A stretch of DNA of 50,688 bases from Mesorhizobium sp. Lineage in GTDB: Bacteria; Pseudomonadota; Alphaproteobacteria; Rhizobiales; Rhizobiaceae. This document shows, piece by piece, positions 9,991 through 18,459 of this stretch. The notes beneath the pieces were generated by a model that did not search any database, was not told where the DNA came from, and saw only the letters and a program-made list of their open reading frames with translations. The stretch covers positions 1-50,688 of the forward strand of contig NZ_JAFKIC010000129.1 in NCBI RefSeq assembly GCF_017306585.1. The letters are read 5' to 3'. The position numbers were made by a program, and so were the translations under genes. Within the stretch, counting starts at the first letter, position 1. Each line of letters opens with the position of its first letter.

Positions 9991-10836
9991 TCAGCCCAGT
10001 CGCAGCGCGATCACGCCGGCAACAATGCTGAGCGCGGCCGCGCCGCGCCAGCCGGTCATCTTCTCGCCCAGCGCATAGACCGAGATCAGCATGGCGAACA
10101 GGATCGAGGTCTCCCGCAGCGACGCCACCGAGGCGATCGGCGCCTTGGTCATCGCCCACATCACGATCCAGTAGGCCGCGCCGCTGAGCACGCCGGTGAA
10201 CAGCCCGGTCTTCCAGTCGCGCGCCAGCACGGGAAGCGCGCTTGGTCCGCGAAAGATGAGGCACAGGACCAGGGCGCCAAGGGCGTCGCAGACGAACAGC
10301 CAGGCGGCGTAGCTCTGCGCGGTGGCCGCCAGCCGCGCGCCGCTGCCATCCGACAGCGTGTAGCTGGCGATGAAGACCGAGGTGCCGAAGGCAAAGCCGA
10401 CCGCGCGCAGATTGAGCTTCTCCAGATGCGCGCCGCCGCGAAACGACATCACCAGCGTGCCGGCCGACAAAAGCAGGATGCCGACTATGGCAAGCGGCGC
10501 CGGCACTTCGGCGACCACGAACATGCCGCCGATCGCGGCGAGCAAGGGTGCGGTGCCACGCGCCAGCGGATAGGTCTGGGCGAAGTCGCCGGCCTGGTAG
10601 GCGCCGATGAGGAAGGTGCGGTAGCCCATGTGGAGAATGACGGAAGCGATGATGTAGGGCCAGACCTCCGCTTTCGGCACCTCGACGAAGGGCAGCGCGA
10701 ACAAAGCGGCAAATCCCATGCCCAGCGTCATCAGCGTAATCGACAGGAAACGGTCGAGATGGACCTTGACCAGCGCGTTCCAGATCGCATGCATGGCGGC
10801 GGCCGCGAGCACCGCGAAGAAGACGAAGAGCGTCAT
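9991..10836 (-). CDS. EamA family (DMT) transporter
   Basis: Membrane protein of 281 residues with about ten membrane segments in two repeated EamA halves, the normal size for drug/metabolite exporters. The ATG at 10836 (MTLFVFFAVLAAAAMHAIWN) fits the first membrane segment; the frame is open further upstream, but that would run into the preceding gene. It starts one base after the stop of the 10838-11752 gene, so the two are co-transcribed. Substrate unknown; amino-acid or metabolite export is typical. Confidence 0.88.
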   Translation of the reverse strand: MTLFVFFAVLAAAAMHAIWNALVKVHLDRFLSITLMTLGMGFAALFALPFVEVPKAEVWPYIIASVILHMGYRTFLIGAYQAGDFAQTYPLARGTAPLLAAIGGMFVVAEVPAPLAIVGILLLSAGTLVMSFRGGAHLEKLNLRAVGFAFGTSVFIASYTLSDGSGARLAATAQSYAAWLFVCDALGALVLCLIFRGPSALPVLARDWKTGLFTGVLSGAAYWIVMWAMTKAPIASVASLRETSILFAMLISVYALGEKMTGWRGAAALSIVAGVIALRLG

Positions 10837-10837
10837 T

Positions 10838-11752
10838 TCAGGCTTGTCGACCTCCCAGGCCGAAAGGTGTTTCGAGATCGATGTCGACACGGACCGGGAA
10901 ATGATCGGACGCCACCTCGCCAATGTCCGACCCGACCGAGCGGACCCGCCCGGCGAACATGCCGCCGACGAAGCAATGGTCGAGCCGGCGCTTTGCCAGC
11001 CTGCCATCGATGATCTTCTCATGCGTGTGGAAGTCATCACCCGGTTCGATCGCCATGGCGGCGGCATCGACGAAACCGTCCAGATAGGCCGCGCCACGAT
11101 GATACGGCGTGCTGCCGACGATGCGACGGTACTCAGCGCTGCCCGGCTCCATGTTGAAATCGCCCATCCAGATCGCCGCCGGCGGATTTTCCGGTTCGGC
11201 CTCGCCGCTGGTCCAGTTGCGCGACGGCTCGTCGTCCATGCCGCTCCAAGGGCCGCCATCGGAAGGCGCCCGGCGATGTTCGGCCATGAGATAGTCGATC
11301 TGCTCCAGCCGCTCCTCGGCGGCGATATGGGCGAGATGAAGCGACAGGATCCGCACCGGCCCCGCCGGCGTGCGGATCATGCATTCCAGCGCCGCGTTGC
11401 GCGTGTTGAGCGGCCGCAAGGTGCGGCGCATCGGCAGCGCATGCAGCCGCGACCAGACGATCGGCAGCTTCGACAGCACCATGGTGCCGAACTGGCGGCG
11501 GCGGTTGACGATCCGGCCATCCCGGCGTTCGCTGGCGTCCATGTCGAAGGCAGGCCCATACACCCAATGATAATCCGGCAGCAGGCCGGACAGGATTTCG
11601 GGCTGGTCGTCGAAATTGCTGCGCTGCCAGTGCCGCTCGACCTCCTGCAGCGCGATGATATCGGCGCCGGCAACGATGCGCGCCGCGCGCGAAAGATCGT
11701 AGCGGCCATCGCCGCCGAACCCGTACTGAATGTTGTAGCTGACAAGCTTCAT
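10838..11752 (-). CDS. Endonuclease/exonuclease/phosphatase (EEP) family protein
   Basis: Metal-dependent phosphoesterase fold, 304 residues. Visible: MKLVSYNIQYG at the N-terminus, catalytic metal ligand in ALQEVE near 45, GDFN in the C-terminal half (IWMGDFNMEP), and the SDHFPV motif near the C-terminus. No signal peptide, so probably cytoplasmic. Members range from AP endonucleases to phospholipases, and this branch is uncharacterised. It is the first gene of a pair with the EamA transporter. Confidence 0.87.
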   Translation of the reverse strand: MKLVSYNIQYGFGGDGRYDLSRAARIVAGADIIALQEVERHWQRSNFDDQPEILSGLLPDYHWVYGPAFDMDASERRDGRIVNRRRQFGTMVLSKLPIVWSRLHALPMRRTLRPLNTRNAALECMIRTPAGPVRILSLHLAHIAAEERLEQIDYLMAEHRRAPSDGGPWSGMDDEPSRNWTSGEAEPENPPAAIWMGDFNMEPGSAEYRRIVGSTPYHRGAAYLDGFVDAAAMAIEPGDDFHTHEKIIDGRLAKRRLDHCFVGGMFAGRVRSVGSDIGEVASDHFPVRVDIDLETPFGLGGRQA

Positions 11753-11923
11753 TGATTAATCGGCTCAATTTCCGTGAAGGCAGTAGCGGTTCATCAAATT
11801 GGTTGCAATGTGCAGGCGAATGGGAGCGGCTTGTGCCAGAACTCGCCCTCCCCCAGGCACGATGATGCATCGATTCCGGATTGTTCCGGTATCCTGCTCG
11901 CGTCGGAAAAAGACGGGACTTGC

Positions 11924-13477
11924 CTAATAGGTCGTCAGGGGCTGGAACCGTCCAGCGGGCGACGCGGCGAGCTCGGCCCAGTCGATCTCTTCTTCCAGCC
12001 GGTGATAGGCCTCGTCGCCGATCGTGCCGTTGCGGCGCAACTCCTCGAGCGTGTCGCGCTGGCGGTTGATGGCGTAGAGGCGCAGGCGGTCATATTCGGT
12101 CGCGGCCTGGGCATCCTCCGGATTTTCCGCGATGAGACGCTGAGCCTCATACTGTTCGCGCACCACGGCGGCCGCTGCCGACGTCTTGCGGCTGAGCACA
12201 TCGAGCGCCGCCTGCATGACCGCGACGCGCGCCTGAGCCACCTCCCGATCCACGGTCGTGTCCGGTTCGAAGTTGAGGATCCGCAGCAGCGGCTTCAGCG
12301 TCATGCCTTGCAGCACGAGCGTTCCCAGCACCACGGCGAAGGCGGCAAGCACGATCGGATCGCGGCCGGGAAAGCCCGCCGGCAGCGCAATCGCCACCAC
12401 CAGCGTCACCAACCCCCGCATGCCGCACCAGCCGACCAGCACGGCGCCGCGGAATGTCGGGGCATCGACCAGTCGGCCTTCCTCGTCCGGGCGGGCAAAC
12501 CATCGCATGATCGCAACGTAACTGCCCACCCAGACCAGACGCGCCACGATGACGACGACCAGCACCGTCGCGGCGAACAGAAAGGCTTCTCCCTGGCCCT
12601 CGCCGGAGAGCCGGCCGATGATCGAGCGCGCCTGCAGGCCCATCAGCACGAAGGCCAGCACATTGAGCACGAAAACGGCCGATTCCCAGACCGAATAGGT
12701 GCTGACGCGCCGCCGCGCCGACATGCGCCGGGGCGCCCTGCGCGCAATGGTGATGGCATACACGACGATGGTGATGATGGCTGAAAGGCCGAGCTTGTCG
12801 GCGATGATCCAGACGGCGAAGGTTCCGGCAAACTGCACCACCGTGCTGCTTGCCGCATCCTCGATGCGGGTGAGCGTCAGCAGCGAGAAGCGGCCGGACA
12901 GGTAACCGGCGGCCACGCTGCCGATCGTCGACAGCAGGATCGTTGGAACGGCGTTGCTCAGCATGATCGAGCCGAGCGCCGCCGAAACCGCCAGCCGGTA
13001 GATCAGCAGCGCCGTCGCGTCGTTAAGCAGGCTCTCGCCCTGCAGGATGGCGGTGAGGCGGTGCGGCACCTTGAACTGGCCGAGCACGGCGCTGGCCGCG
13101 ACGGCATCCGGCGGGGCGACGATAGCGCCGAGCGCGATCGCCGCCGCGATCGGCAGGCCGGCCATCTTCCAGCCGACAAAGGCGACGATCACGGTGGTGA
13201 AGACCACGGCGCCGAGCGCCAGCAGCAGCAGCGACAGCCGGTAGCGTTTCAGGTCGCGCAGCGACGTATCATAGGCAGCGTCGAGCAGCACCGGCGCGAT
13301 GAACAGCGCGAGCGCCAGTTCCGGATCGATCTCGATCGTCGGCGCACCGGGGACGAAGGCGATGGCGACGCCGGCCAGCGCCAGCAGAGACGGATAGGGA
13401 ATCTCCAGCCGCCGCGACAGCGCCGTCAGCGCGACGGCGACCAGCAACAGAATGAGCGTCAGTTCGAAAAGGGCCAT
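11924..13477 (-). CDS. Na+/H+ antiporter, CPA1 family
   Basis: Monovalent cation:proton antiporter, 517 residues. About 12 membrane segments fill the first 400 residues, followed by a charged cytoplasmic tail rich in Arg/Glu. The conserved ion-site region is present (APPDAVAASAVLGQFKVP and QGESLLNDATALLIYRLAV), including the paired acidic residues expected of CPA1. The ATG at 13477 gives a normal N-terminus (MALFELTLILLLVAV). A gap of about 170 bases separates it from the EEP gene, with nothing recognisable in it. Confidence 0.9.
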   Translation of the reverse strand: MALFELTLILLLVAVALTALSRRLEIPYPSLLALAGVAIAFVPGAPTIEIDPELALALFIAPVLLDAAYDTSLRDLKRYRLSLLLLALGAVVFTTVIVAFVGWKMAGLPIAAAIALGAIVAPPDAVAASAVLGQFKVPHRLTAILQGESLLNDATALLIYRLAVSAALGSIMLSNAVPTILLSTIGSVAAGYLSGRFSLLTLTRIEDAASSTVVQFAGTFAVWIIADKLGLSAIITIVVYAITIARRAPRRMSARRRVSTYSVWESAVFVLNVLAFVLMGLQARSIIGRLSGEGQGEAFLFAATVLVVVIVARLVWVGSYVAIMRWFARPDEEGRLVDAPTFRGAVLVGWCGMRGLVTLVVAIALPAGFPGRDPIVLAAFAVVLGTLVLQGMTLKPLLRILNFEPDTTVDREVAQARVAVMQAALDVLSRKTSAAAAVVREQYEAQRLIAENPEDAQAATEYDRLRLYAINRQRDTLEELRRNGTIGDEAYHRLEEEIDWAELAASPAGRFQPLTTY

Positions 13478-13581
13478 GAAAACATCGTCGCGGCTGAAAG
13501 TCGGTTGGCGGTGACAAGGTGACAGGATGGCATCGATTGTCCAGCAGGTCTTGCTTGCAAGTCTCACGCTTAGGCGTTGGG

Positions 13582-13620
13582 ATGATCTTCATCGGCCGGT
13601 ACGGCTCGCCTGCGTTCGTG
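13582..13620 (+). pseudogene. Possible relic of a glutathione S-transferase N-terminus
   Basis: Thirteen codons read MIFIGRYGSPAFV. They align with the first residues of the intact GST at 16523 (MILIGQYDSPFV) with one extra codon and five base mismatches over about 36 bases. After this the frame shows no GST similarity. It lies between the antiporter and the TetR gene. The match is short, so chance is not excluded. Confidence 0.35.
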
Positions 13621-13640
13621 GCCGAGTCACTGCCTCGACG

Positions 13641-13669
13641 TTGTTTGGAGGCGTTGCAACTGTTATCGT
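13641..13669 (+). promoter_or_regulatory. Candidate promoter of the TetR gene
   Basis: TTGTTT (13641-13646) and TATCGT (13664-13669) are 17 bases apart, about 40 bases before the TetR start. An 8-bp palindrome GTTGCAAC sits in the spacer, where an autoregulator could bind. Sequence inspection only. Confidence 0.3.
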
Positions 13670-13708
13670 CCGTGCCGAGGGTCAGGCGACTTCAGACAGC
13701 AAGGCAGC

Positions 13709-14335
13709 ATGCAGACCGCAGGAAGAACCCTTACGCGGCGTACGCCGAAGCAGCAACGCTCGCGGCAGACTGTTGATGTCGTGCTTGAGGCGGTCCGGCT
13801 TGTGGCCAAACGACATGGGACGCGGGCCATTACCACCAACCGCATCGCGGAGGTTGCCGGCGTCAGCGTCGGGTCGCTGTATCAGTACTTCCCCGACAAG
13901 CGCGCGATCTTCGCGGCCCTTCACGACCGACATGTCGATGAGGTGCGGCAGGTCATCAGGCAGACGATGGCTGGCTGCGCGTCGGCTTCGCTGGAGGAAT
14001 TCGCGCGTGAACTCGTCCTGGGCCTGGTGAACGCGCACCTGGAAGGTGCCGAACTGCACGACATTGTCGCGTCCGCTGTTCCGCAGAGCGCGATCGGCTT
14101 CAGGAACGCGTTGCATCAGACCTTCGGGCAAGTCCTGTCACGCGCGGACGACCCGGAACGGTACAGCCTCGACGAGGCGGAGCGGATGCTTTTTGTGCTG
14201 CCCCGCATGGTGGAATCGCTCGTGCATGTGGGAGAGCATGCGCCACTCTCGCGCGATGGCGCAAAGAGCGAGGCAATCCGCACTGTAGTGGCCTACGTGA
14301 ATTCCTTTCAAGGCAACGCACCGAAACACTACTGA
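13709..14335 (+). CDS. TetR/AcrR family transcriptional regulator
   Basis: DNA-binding repressor of 208 residues. The N-terminal helix-turn-helix spans about residues 40-70 (AITTNRIAEVAGVSVGSLYQ followed by YFPDKRAIFAAL), and the rest is the ligand-binding/dimerisation domain. It converges on the NmrA-like gene, with coding ends overlapping by seven bases (14329-14335), which makes antisense interference possible. A likely target is the neighbouring SGNH/NmrA operon or its own promoter, but no shared operator was identified. Confidence 0.9.
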   Translation: MQTAGRTLTRRTPKQQRSRQTVDVVLEAVRLVAKRHGTRAITTNRIAEVAGVSVGSLYQYFPDKRAIFAALHDRHVDEVRQVIRQTMAGCASASLEEFARELVLGLVNAHLEGAELHDIVASAVPQSAIGFRNALHQTFGQVLSRADDPERYSLDEAERMLFVLPRMVESLVHVGEHAPLSRDGAKSEAIRTVVAYVNSFQGNAPKHY

Positions 14336-15180
14336 AACGACGCGGCATTCTCCTTGGCCCACCGATCGAACGGGATCGGTTCCCGCCCGGTTATCCGCTT
14401 TACGCCATCCGTCACCGTATCGAGCCGGCCCTCGCGCACCGCTCGCCAGATGTCCACGAGAGCATCCGCATAGGCGCCCTTCCCGGCCCATTCGACGGTG
14501 CGGGCGTATGCCTGCCCGTCTGTTATGTCCTCAAAGCGAACCGGCTTGCCGATAGCCTTGCCGATCGTGGCTGCCATCTCCCCATACGACAGCGCCTCGG
14601 GGCCGGTGATCACAAGGGCCTGGCCGCGGTGATCGCGAGTTGTCAGGCAGGCTGTAGCGACGGCAGCGATGTCGTCTGGATGAATGAATGCGATCCTGCC
14701 CTCACCGGTGGATGAGCGCAGCACGCCGTCCCGGCGGATAGACTGCGACCAACCGAGTGCGTTGGACATGAATCCGGCTGCCTGAAGGAAGGTGAACGCC
14801 ACCCCGCTCTCCCGAATTGCATCCTCGCCCCGCGCGTGCCATGCGCCAGTGCCGATCCCGGTTCGCACGTCCAGCGTGGAGAGCTTGACCACATGTCGGA
14901 CGCCCGCATGGCTGGCGGCGAAGGAGACCGCGCGATCTCGCTTCTCGAGATCCGATCCGTCCGTGACGAGGAATATCCCGTCGACTCCGGCCATCGCCCT
15001 GTCCAGCGAGGAACCGGGGTTTTCGAGGTCTCCGATATGGATGTCGGCCCGGTCGCCGAAAAGCGCTTTGGCCCGCTTTTCGTTGCGGACGAAAACGGAT
15101 GGACGTGCCCCGGAGTTGATGAGGCGCTGGGCCACCCGGGCGCCGATGTTTCCCGTAGCGCCAATGACGAGGTACTTCAT
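14329..15180 (-). CDS. NmrA-like NAD(P)-binding protein
   Basis: Atypical SDR of 283 residues. The N-terminus has the nucleotide motif GATGNIGARVAQRL at about 7-20 and an Arg in VRNEKRAK that favours NADP(H). There is no YxxxK catalytic pair in the classical position, as expected for NmrA/azoreductase-like or redox-sensor members. It starts inside the stop codon of the SGNH hydrolase gene (ATGA overlap), so the pair is coupled. Role unknown; oxidoreductase or redox sensing are both possible. Confidence 0.87.
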   Translation of the reverse strand: MKYLVIGATGNIGARVAQRLINSGARPSVFVRNEKRAKALFGDRADIHIGDLENPGSSLDRAMAGVDGIFLVTDGSDLEKRDRAVSFAASHAGVRHVVKLSTLDVRTGIGTGAWHARGEDAIRESGVAFTFLQAAGFMSNALGWSQSIRRDGVLRSSTGEGRIAFIHPDDIAAVATACLTTRDHRGQALVITGPEALSYGEMAATIGKAIGKPVRFEDITDGQAYARTVEWAGKGAYADALVDIWRAVREGRLDTVTDGVKRITGREPIPFDRWAKENAASFQ

Positions 15181-16007
15181 TTCAGTTTGCTCCAGCCACG
15201 GATCACCTCGAGCGCCATTCGCTTCTGGCCGGCGAGAGTGAGATGCAGACCGTCGACCATGAGGTCGGGAGGCGGCGGAGTGCCCAGCGCGGCGAAGACA
15301 TCGATGACCGGCGTATCGCCGTCGTGGATGATCCCGGCCACCCGTTCCAGGTCTTCATTGCGGAACCGAACCCCGAATCTGGCAAGCCCCCAATGGGCCG
15401 CGACCTGCGCCTCATTGACCGCGGGCGGAGTGATCCAGACAGAGCTGGCCCTCGTCTCTCCGGCAACGCGCTGACGCAATTCCGCGATGTTGCGCGCGGT
15501 CTCCTCGCGGTGAATGAGCGTCTTGGTGGGGTGTGGGCCCTGCGTGCGTGCGTCATTGGTGCCGAACAGGAAGAGGACCCAGTCCGGCTGCGCATTTGCA
15601 ATCTCTGCGAACCGGACGAGGCCGTGGGTGGTCGTCTCACCAGCCACGGCGCTGATGGTCACCGAAATCTCCTCGGCGCCGCGGCGCATCATCAGCATTT
15701 CCCTCAGAATGACCGCCCAGGACTGCGGGTCTGAGGTCAAGCTGTCGCCGAACACCACGATTTTGGCTCCCCTGCGAAGGGGCAGGCGATCGATCATCGA
15801 TCCCACGGCCTCGTCCGCGAGCAGGGCGCTGGCCGCCTCCGAGGCCTCCCTTTGCAGGCGGCCAAGTTCGGCCGCGTAGACCTCGACCGGAAGGCCAAGC
15901 AGCGCTGCATGAACGTCCTGGCCGAAATTCACGCCGCCTGGGAGAGAGGCCAGACTCCGCTCAGGCTGGATAACCTTCAGGAGCCAGTTCACTTGTTCGT
16001 TCGGCAT
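15177..16007 (-). CDS. SGNH/GDSL hydrolase family protein
   Basis: Predicted esterase/lipase of 276 residues. SGNH blocks are visible: GDSL in VVFGDSLTS near residue 88 (catalytic Ser), the Asn block in FLFGTNDAR, and the Asp-His block in DGLHLTLAGQ near the C-terminus. No signal peptide is seen. The start is set at 16007 because GAGGTGA lies just before it; an in-frame ATG at 16022 is possible. The first 80 residues before block I are longer than in minimal SGNH enzymes and are not recognised. First gene of a pair with the NmrA-like gene. Confidence 0.87.
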   Translation of the reverse strand: MPNEQVNWLLKVIQPERSLASLPGGVNFGQDVHAALLGLPVEVYAAELGRLQREASEAASALLADEAVGSMIDRLPLRRGAKIVVFGDSLTSDPQSWAVILREMLMMRRGAEEISVTISAVAGETTTHGLVRFAEIANAQPDWVLFLFGTNDARTQGPHPTKTLIHREETARNIAELRQRVAGETRASSVWITPPAVNEAQVAAHWGLARFGVRFRNEDLERVAGIIHDGDTPVIDVFAALGTPPPPDLMVDGLHLTLAGQKRMALEVIRGWSKLK

Positions 16008-16295
16008 CGGTTCACCTCGCATCTGATTGTCCGCGTAAGGTGATAGATAGCCGCGTCTCAGGAACGCCACTACTCGCGTTCTCGGACCGCTAAAAACTTG
16101 AAAATACTGAAGAATTTCGCAAGGCTCGGAATCTCCATCAGATTCCGGCGCCTACGGACACTGCCCGCTCTCAACGCAGACGGCCGTCAACCAGGGGGAT
16201 TTCATCGACCGGTTGCGCAACACCGGATACGCCGGCTGGCGTCACCTGCGTCTTCTCCGACGCGCGCTACACATGCGGCAAGCTTGGAAGCCACG

Positions 16296-16453
16296 GGCTC
16301 GTGTCGTGGCCGGGCTGGCGGTCGAGCGAGATCGCTTCGGGCCGCAGCGCCAGGGACAGCTTGTCGCCGGACTTCGAGCCGTTGAGCTTGCCCTTGAGCG
16401 AGACTTCCTGCGTGTTGACCTGCACCTTGCCCGACGCGGCGTCGGTGACCTTG
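16296..16453 (-). pseudogene. Relic of an ABC ATPase TOBE-domain region (direct repeat copy 1)
   Basis: These 158 bases match 17556-17713, inside the intact ABC ATPase gene, at 152 positions, in the same orientation and at an offset of exactly 1260 bases. The reading frame is open across the copy. Five of the six differences are synonymous; the sixth changes Thr to Lys. No Walker motifs or start remain, so it is a fragment. It is the only recognisable content between the SGNH start (16007) and the GST start (16523). The rest of that 515-base stretch, including an AT-rich part near 16085-16140, holds nothing I can assign. Confidence 0.85.
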
Positions 16454-16522
16454 GATGCGGTGGATTGGCCACCAAACTCAAGCCCTCTGGCTCTCGAACC
16501 ATCCCTGACGTAGAGCACCGGC

Positions 16523-17149
16523 ATGATCCTCATCGGCCAGTACGATTCGCCTTTCGTTCGCCGCGTCGGCATCGCGCTGGCCTTGCATGGCATCGCTTTC
16601 GAGCATCATCCCTGGTCGGCCTTCGGCGATGCCGACAAGATCCGCCGCTACAACCCGCTGACACGCGTGCCGACCCTGGTTTTGGACAATGGCGAGGTAC
16701 TCATCGAAAGCCACATGATTCTCGACTATCTGGACAGTCTCGTTCCGGTCGAGAAGAGAATGTTCCCGGTTGCCGAGCCGGACCGCCGCGCAGCCCTCAA
16801 GATCGCCGCCATGGCCATGGTGCTCGGCGAGAAGATCGTCAGCCTGTTCTATGAAAAGCGGCTTCAGGAAGAGGCACTGGAGCTATGGGCCGAACGCTGC
16901 CGCCGCCAGATCGAGAGCGCGCTTGCCATGCTGGAAGCCGATCGTGTCACCAGGATCACCATTTATTGGTTTGGCGACCGCATAGGCCACGCCGATGTCG
17001 CCGTGGCCGTGGTTCTGCGATTCCTCGGCGAGGTGCACCCGGGCCTGGTTTCGCTGGCCGATTTCCCCGCGCTCCACGCGCATGCCGCACGGATGGAGGC
17101 GCTGCCTGTTTTCCGGGCCATCTCGCAGCCGTTTACAGCGCCGGGCTGA
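16523..17149 (+). CDS. Glutathione S-transferase family protein
   Basis: GST of 208 residues. The N-terminal thioredoxin fold covers about residues 1-80, with SPFVRRVGIAL at the active-site helix, the cis-Pro in RVPTLVLDNGEVLIES and the Glu-Ser glutathione-binding pair near 63. The helical C-terminal domain follows. The catalytic Ser is probably Ser9. It lies between the 158-bp direct repeats, so recombination between them could delete or amplify it. Substrate unknown. Confidence 0.88.
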   Translation: MILIGQYDSPFVRRVGIALALHGIAFEHHPWSAFGDADKIRRYNPLTRVPTLVLDNGEVLIESHMILDYLDSLVPVEKRMFPVAEPDRRAALKIAAMAMVLGEKIVSLFYEKRLQEEALELWAERCRRQIESALAMLEADRVTRITIYWFGDRIGHADVAVAVVLRFLGEVHPGLVSLADFPALHAHAARMEALPVFRAISQPFTAPG

Positions 17150-17225
17150 CTGTTCGAACTTGGCGAGACACGGTGTGCCGAAATTCCAGGTGTCCCGCCT
17201 CGACAATGGCTCATTCCTGGAGCCT

Positions 17226-17288
17226 GCCTACGCCGGCCGTAGCCTTCATAGAGCGCAAACACCTATGAGGGCTTCGGCCGGCGAAGGC
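17226..17288. repeat. Imperfect 25-bp inverted repeat (hairpin)
   Basis: Arms 17226-17250 and 17264-17288 match at 22 of 25 positions around a 13-base loop, with the core CGCCGGCCG. It lies between the GST (+) and the ABC ATPase (-), whose coding ends face each other, so it could act as a bidirectional terminator or be a dispersed palindromic unit. The remainder of the 17150-17379 gap shows nothing else. Confidence 0.55.
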
Positions 17289-17379
17289 CGGAGCCGAGCG
17301 CACTTTTCGTGTGCAAGCACCGCAAGCACAGGGGTCGGTGGTTTGCGGCCCGGTCTCAACCGAATACCGGCCAGCCTGC

Positions 17380-18444
17380 CTAGTGCAGGACCAGCATGTC
17401 GCCCGACGCGAAGGAAATGTCGGCCTTCTCGCCGACGACCGGCGGCGGCGTGGCCGAATTGTTGAACGTGTCAAGCGATACGGTATTGCCGCCGATGCCG
17501 ACGCGCACGCGGATGACCGAGCCGAGGAAATGCACTTCGGCGATTTCACCAGACAGGCTCGTGTCGTGGCCGGGCTGGCGGTCGAGCGAGATCGCCTCCG
17601 GCCGCAGCGCCAGGGACAGCGTGTCGCCTGATTTCGAGCCGTTGAGCTTGCCCTTGAGCGAAACTTCCTGCGTGTTGACCTGCACCTTGCCCGACGCGGC
17701 GTCGGTGACCTTGCCTTCGAGCACGTTGAGCGTGCCGACGAAGTTGGCGACAAACTTGGTCGCCGGCCGGTTGTAGATCTCGAACGGGGTCGCCACCTGC
17801 TCGGCCTTGCCGCCATACATCACCGCGATGCGGTCGGAGATCGAGAGCGCCTCTTCCTGGTCATGGGTGACGAAGATGGTGGTGATGCCGAGCTTCTTCT
17901 GGATCGAGCGGATTTCCTCGCGCAGCGACACGCGCACCTTGGCGTCCAGCGCCGACAGCGGCTCGTCGAGCAGCAACAGTTTGGGCTTCGGCGCAATTGC
18001 CCGCGCGAGCGCGATGCGCTGCTGCTGGCCGCCCGAGAGCTGGTAGGGATAGCGGTCGGCCATCTGCGGCAGCTTGATCATGTCGAGCATCTCGGCGACG
18101 CGCTTGTCGGCGTCGGCCTTCGCCATACCGGCCACCTTCAGGCCGAAGGCGATGTTCTGCGCCACGGTGAGGTTGGGAAACAGCGCATAGGCCTGGAAAA
18201 CCATGCCGACATTGCGCTGGTTGGGCTTCAGCCGCGTGATGTCCTTGCCGGCGACGACGATCTTGCCCGCCGACGGCTCCTCGAAGCCCGCGACCATGCG
18301 CAGCACCGTGGTCTTGCCGCAACCGGATGGTCCGAGGAACGAGACGAACTCGCCCGGCTCGACGTCGAGGCTGAAATCCTGGACCACGGTGTTGGAACCG
18401 TAGGACTTTCTCACATGCTGGATGGACAGGAATGGCTCGGCCAT
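17380..18444 (-). CDS. ABC transporter ATP-binding protein (AfuC/PotA type)
   Basis: ATPase of 354 residues for the importer encoded upstream. Walker A GPSGCGKTT lies near residues 38-46, signature LSGGQQQR near 137, Walker B LLLLDEP near 156 and the H-loop in FVTHDQEE. A C-terminal TOBE domain covers about residues 240-354. Bases 17556-17713 of this gene are duplicated at 16296-16453. It is the last gene of the operon that begins at 21335. The group covers iron(III), sugar-phosphate, phosphonate and polyamine importers. Confidence 0.92.
   Translation of the reverse strand: MAEPFLSIQHVRKSYGSNTVVQDFSLDVEPGEFVSFLGPSGCGKTTVLRMVAGFEEPSAGKIVVAGKDITRLKPNQRNVGMVFQAYALFPNLTVAQNIAFGLKVAGMAKADADKRVAEMLDMIKLPQMADRYPYQLSGGQQQRIALARAIAPKPKLLLLDEPLSALDAKVRVSLREEIRSIQKKLGITTIFVTHDQEEALSISDRIAVMYGGKAEQVATPFEIYNRPATKFVANFVGTLNVLEGKVTDAASGKVQVNTQEVSLKGKLNGSKSGDTLSLALRPEAISLDRQPGHDTSLSGEIAEVHFLGSVIRVRVGIGGNTVSLDTFNNSATPPPVVGEKADISFASGDMLVLH
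17556..17713 (-). repeat. Direct repeat copy 2 (inside ABC ATPase gene)
   Basis: The intact-gene copy of the 158-bp direct repeat, six mismatches from 16296-16453. The matching part codes for the TOBE-domain stretch running from VTDAASGK to RQPGHDTS. The intact gene continues in frame on both sides; the upstream copy does not. Confidence 0.9.
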
Positions 18445-18459
18445 GGCTTTTCTCTCAGC

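Noticed and set aside
13478-17379. Genomic island with integrase or attachment site
   Set aside because: The region is mosaic, but I found no integrase, transposase, tRNA target or terminal repeats around it.
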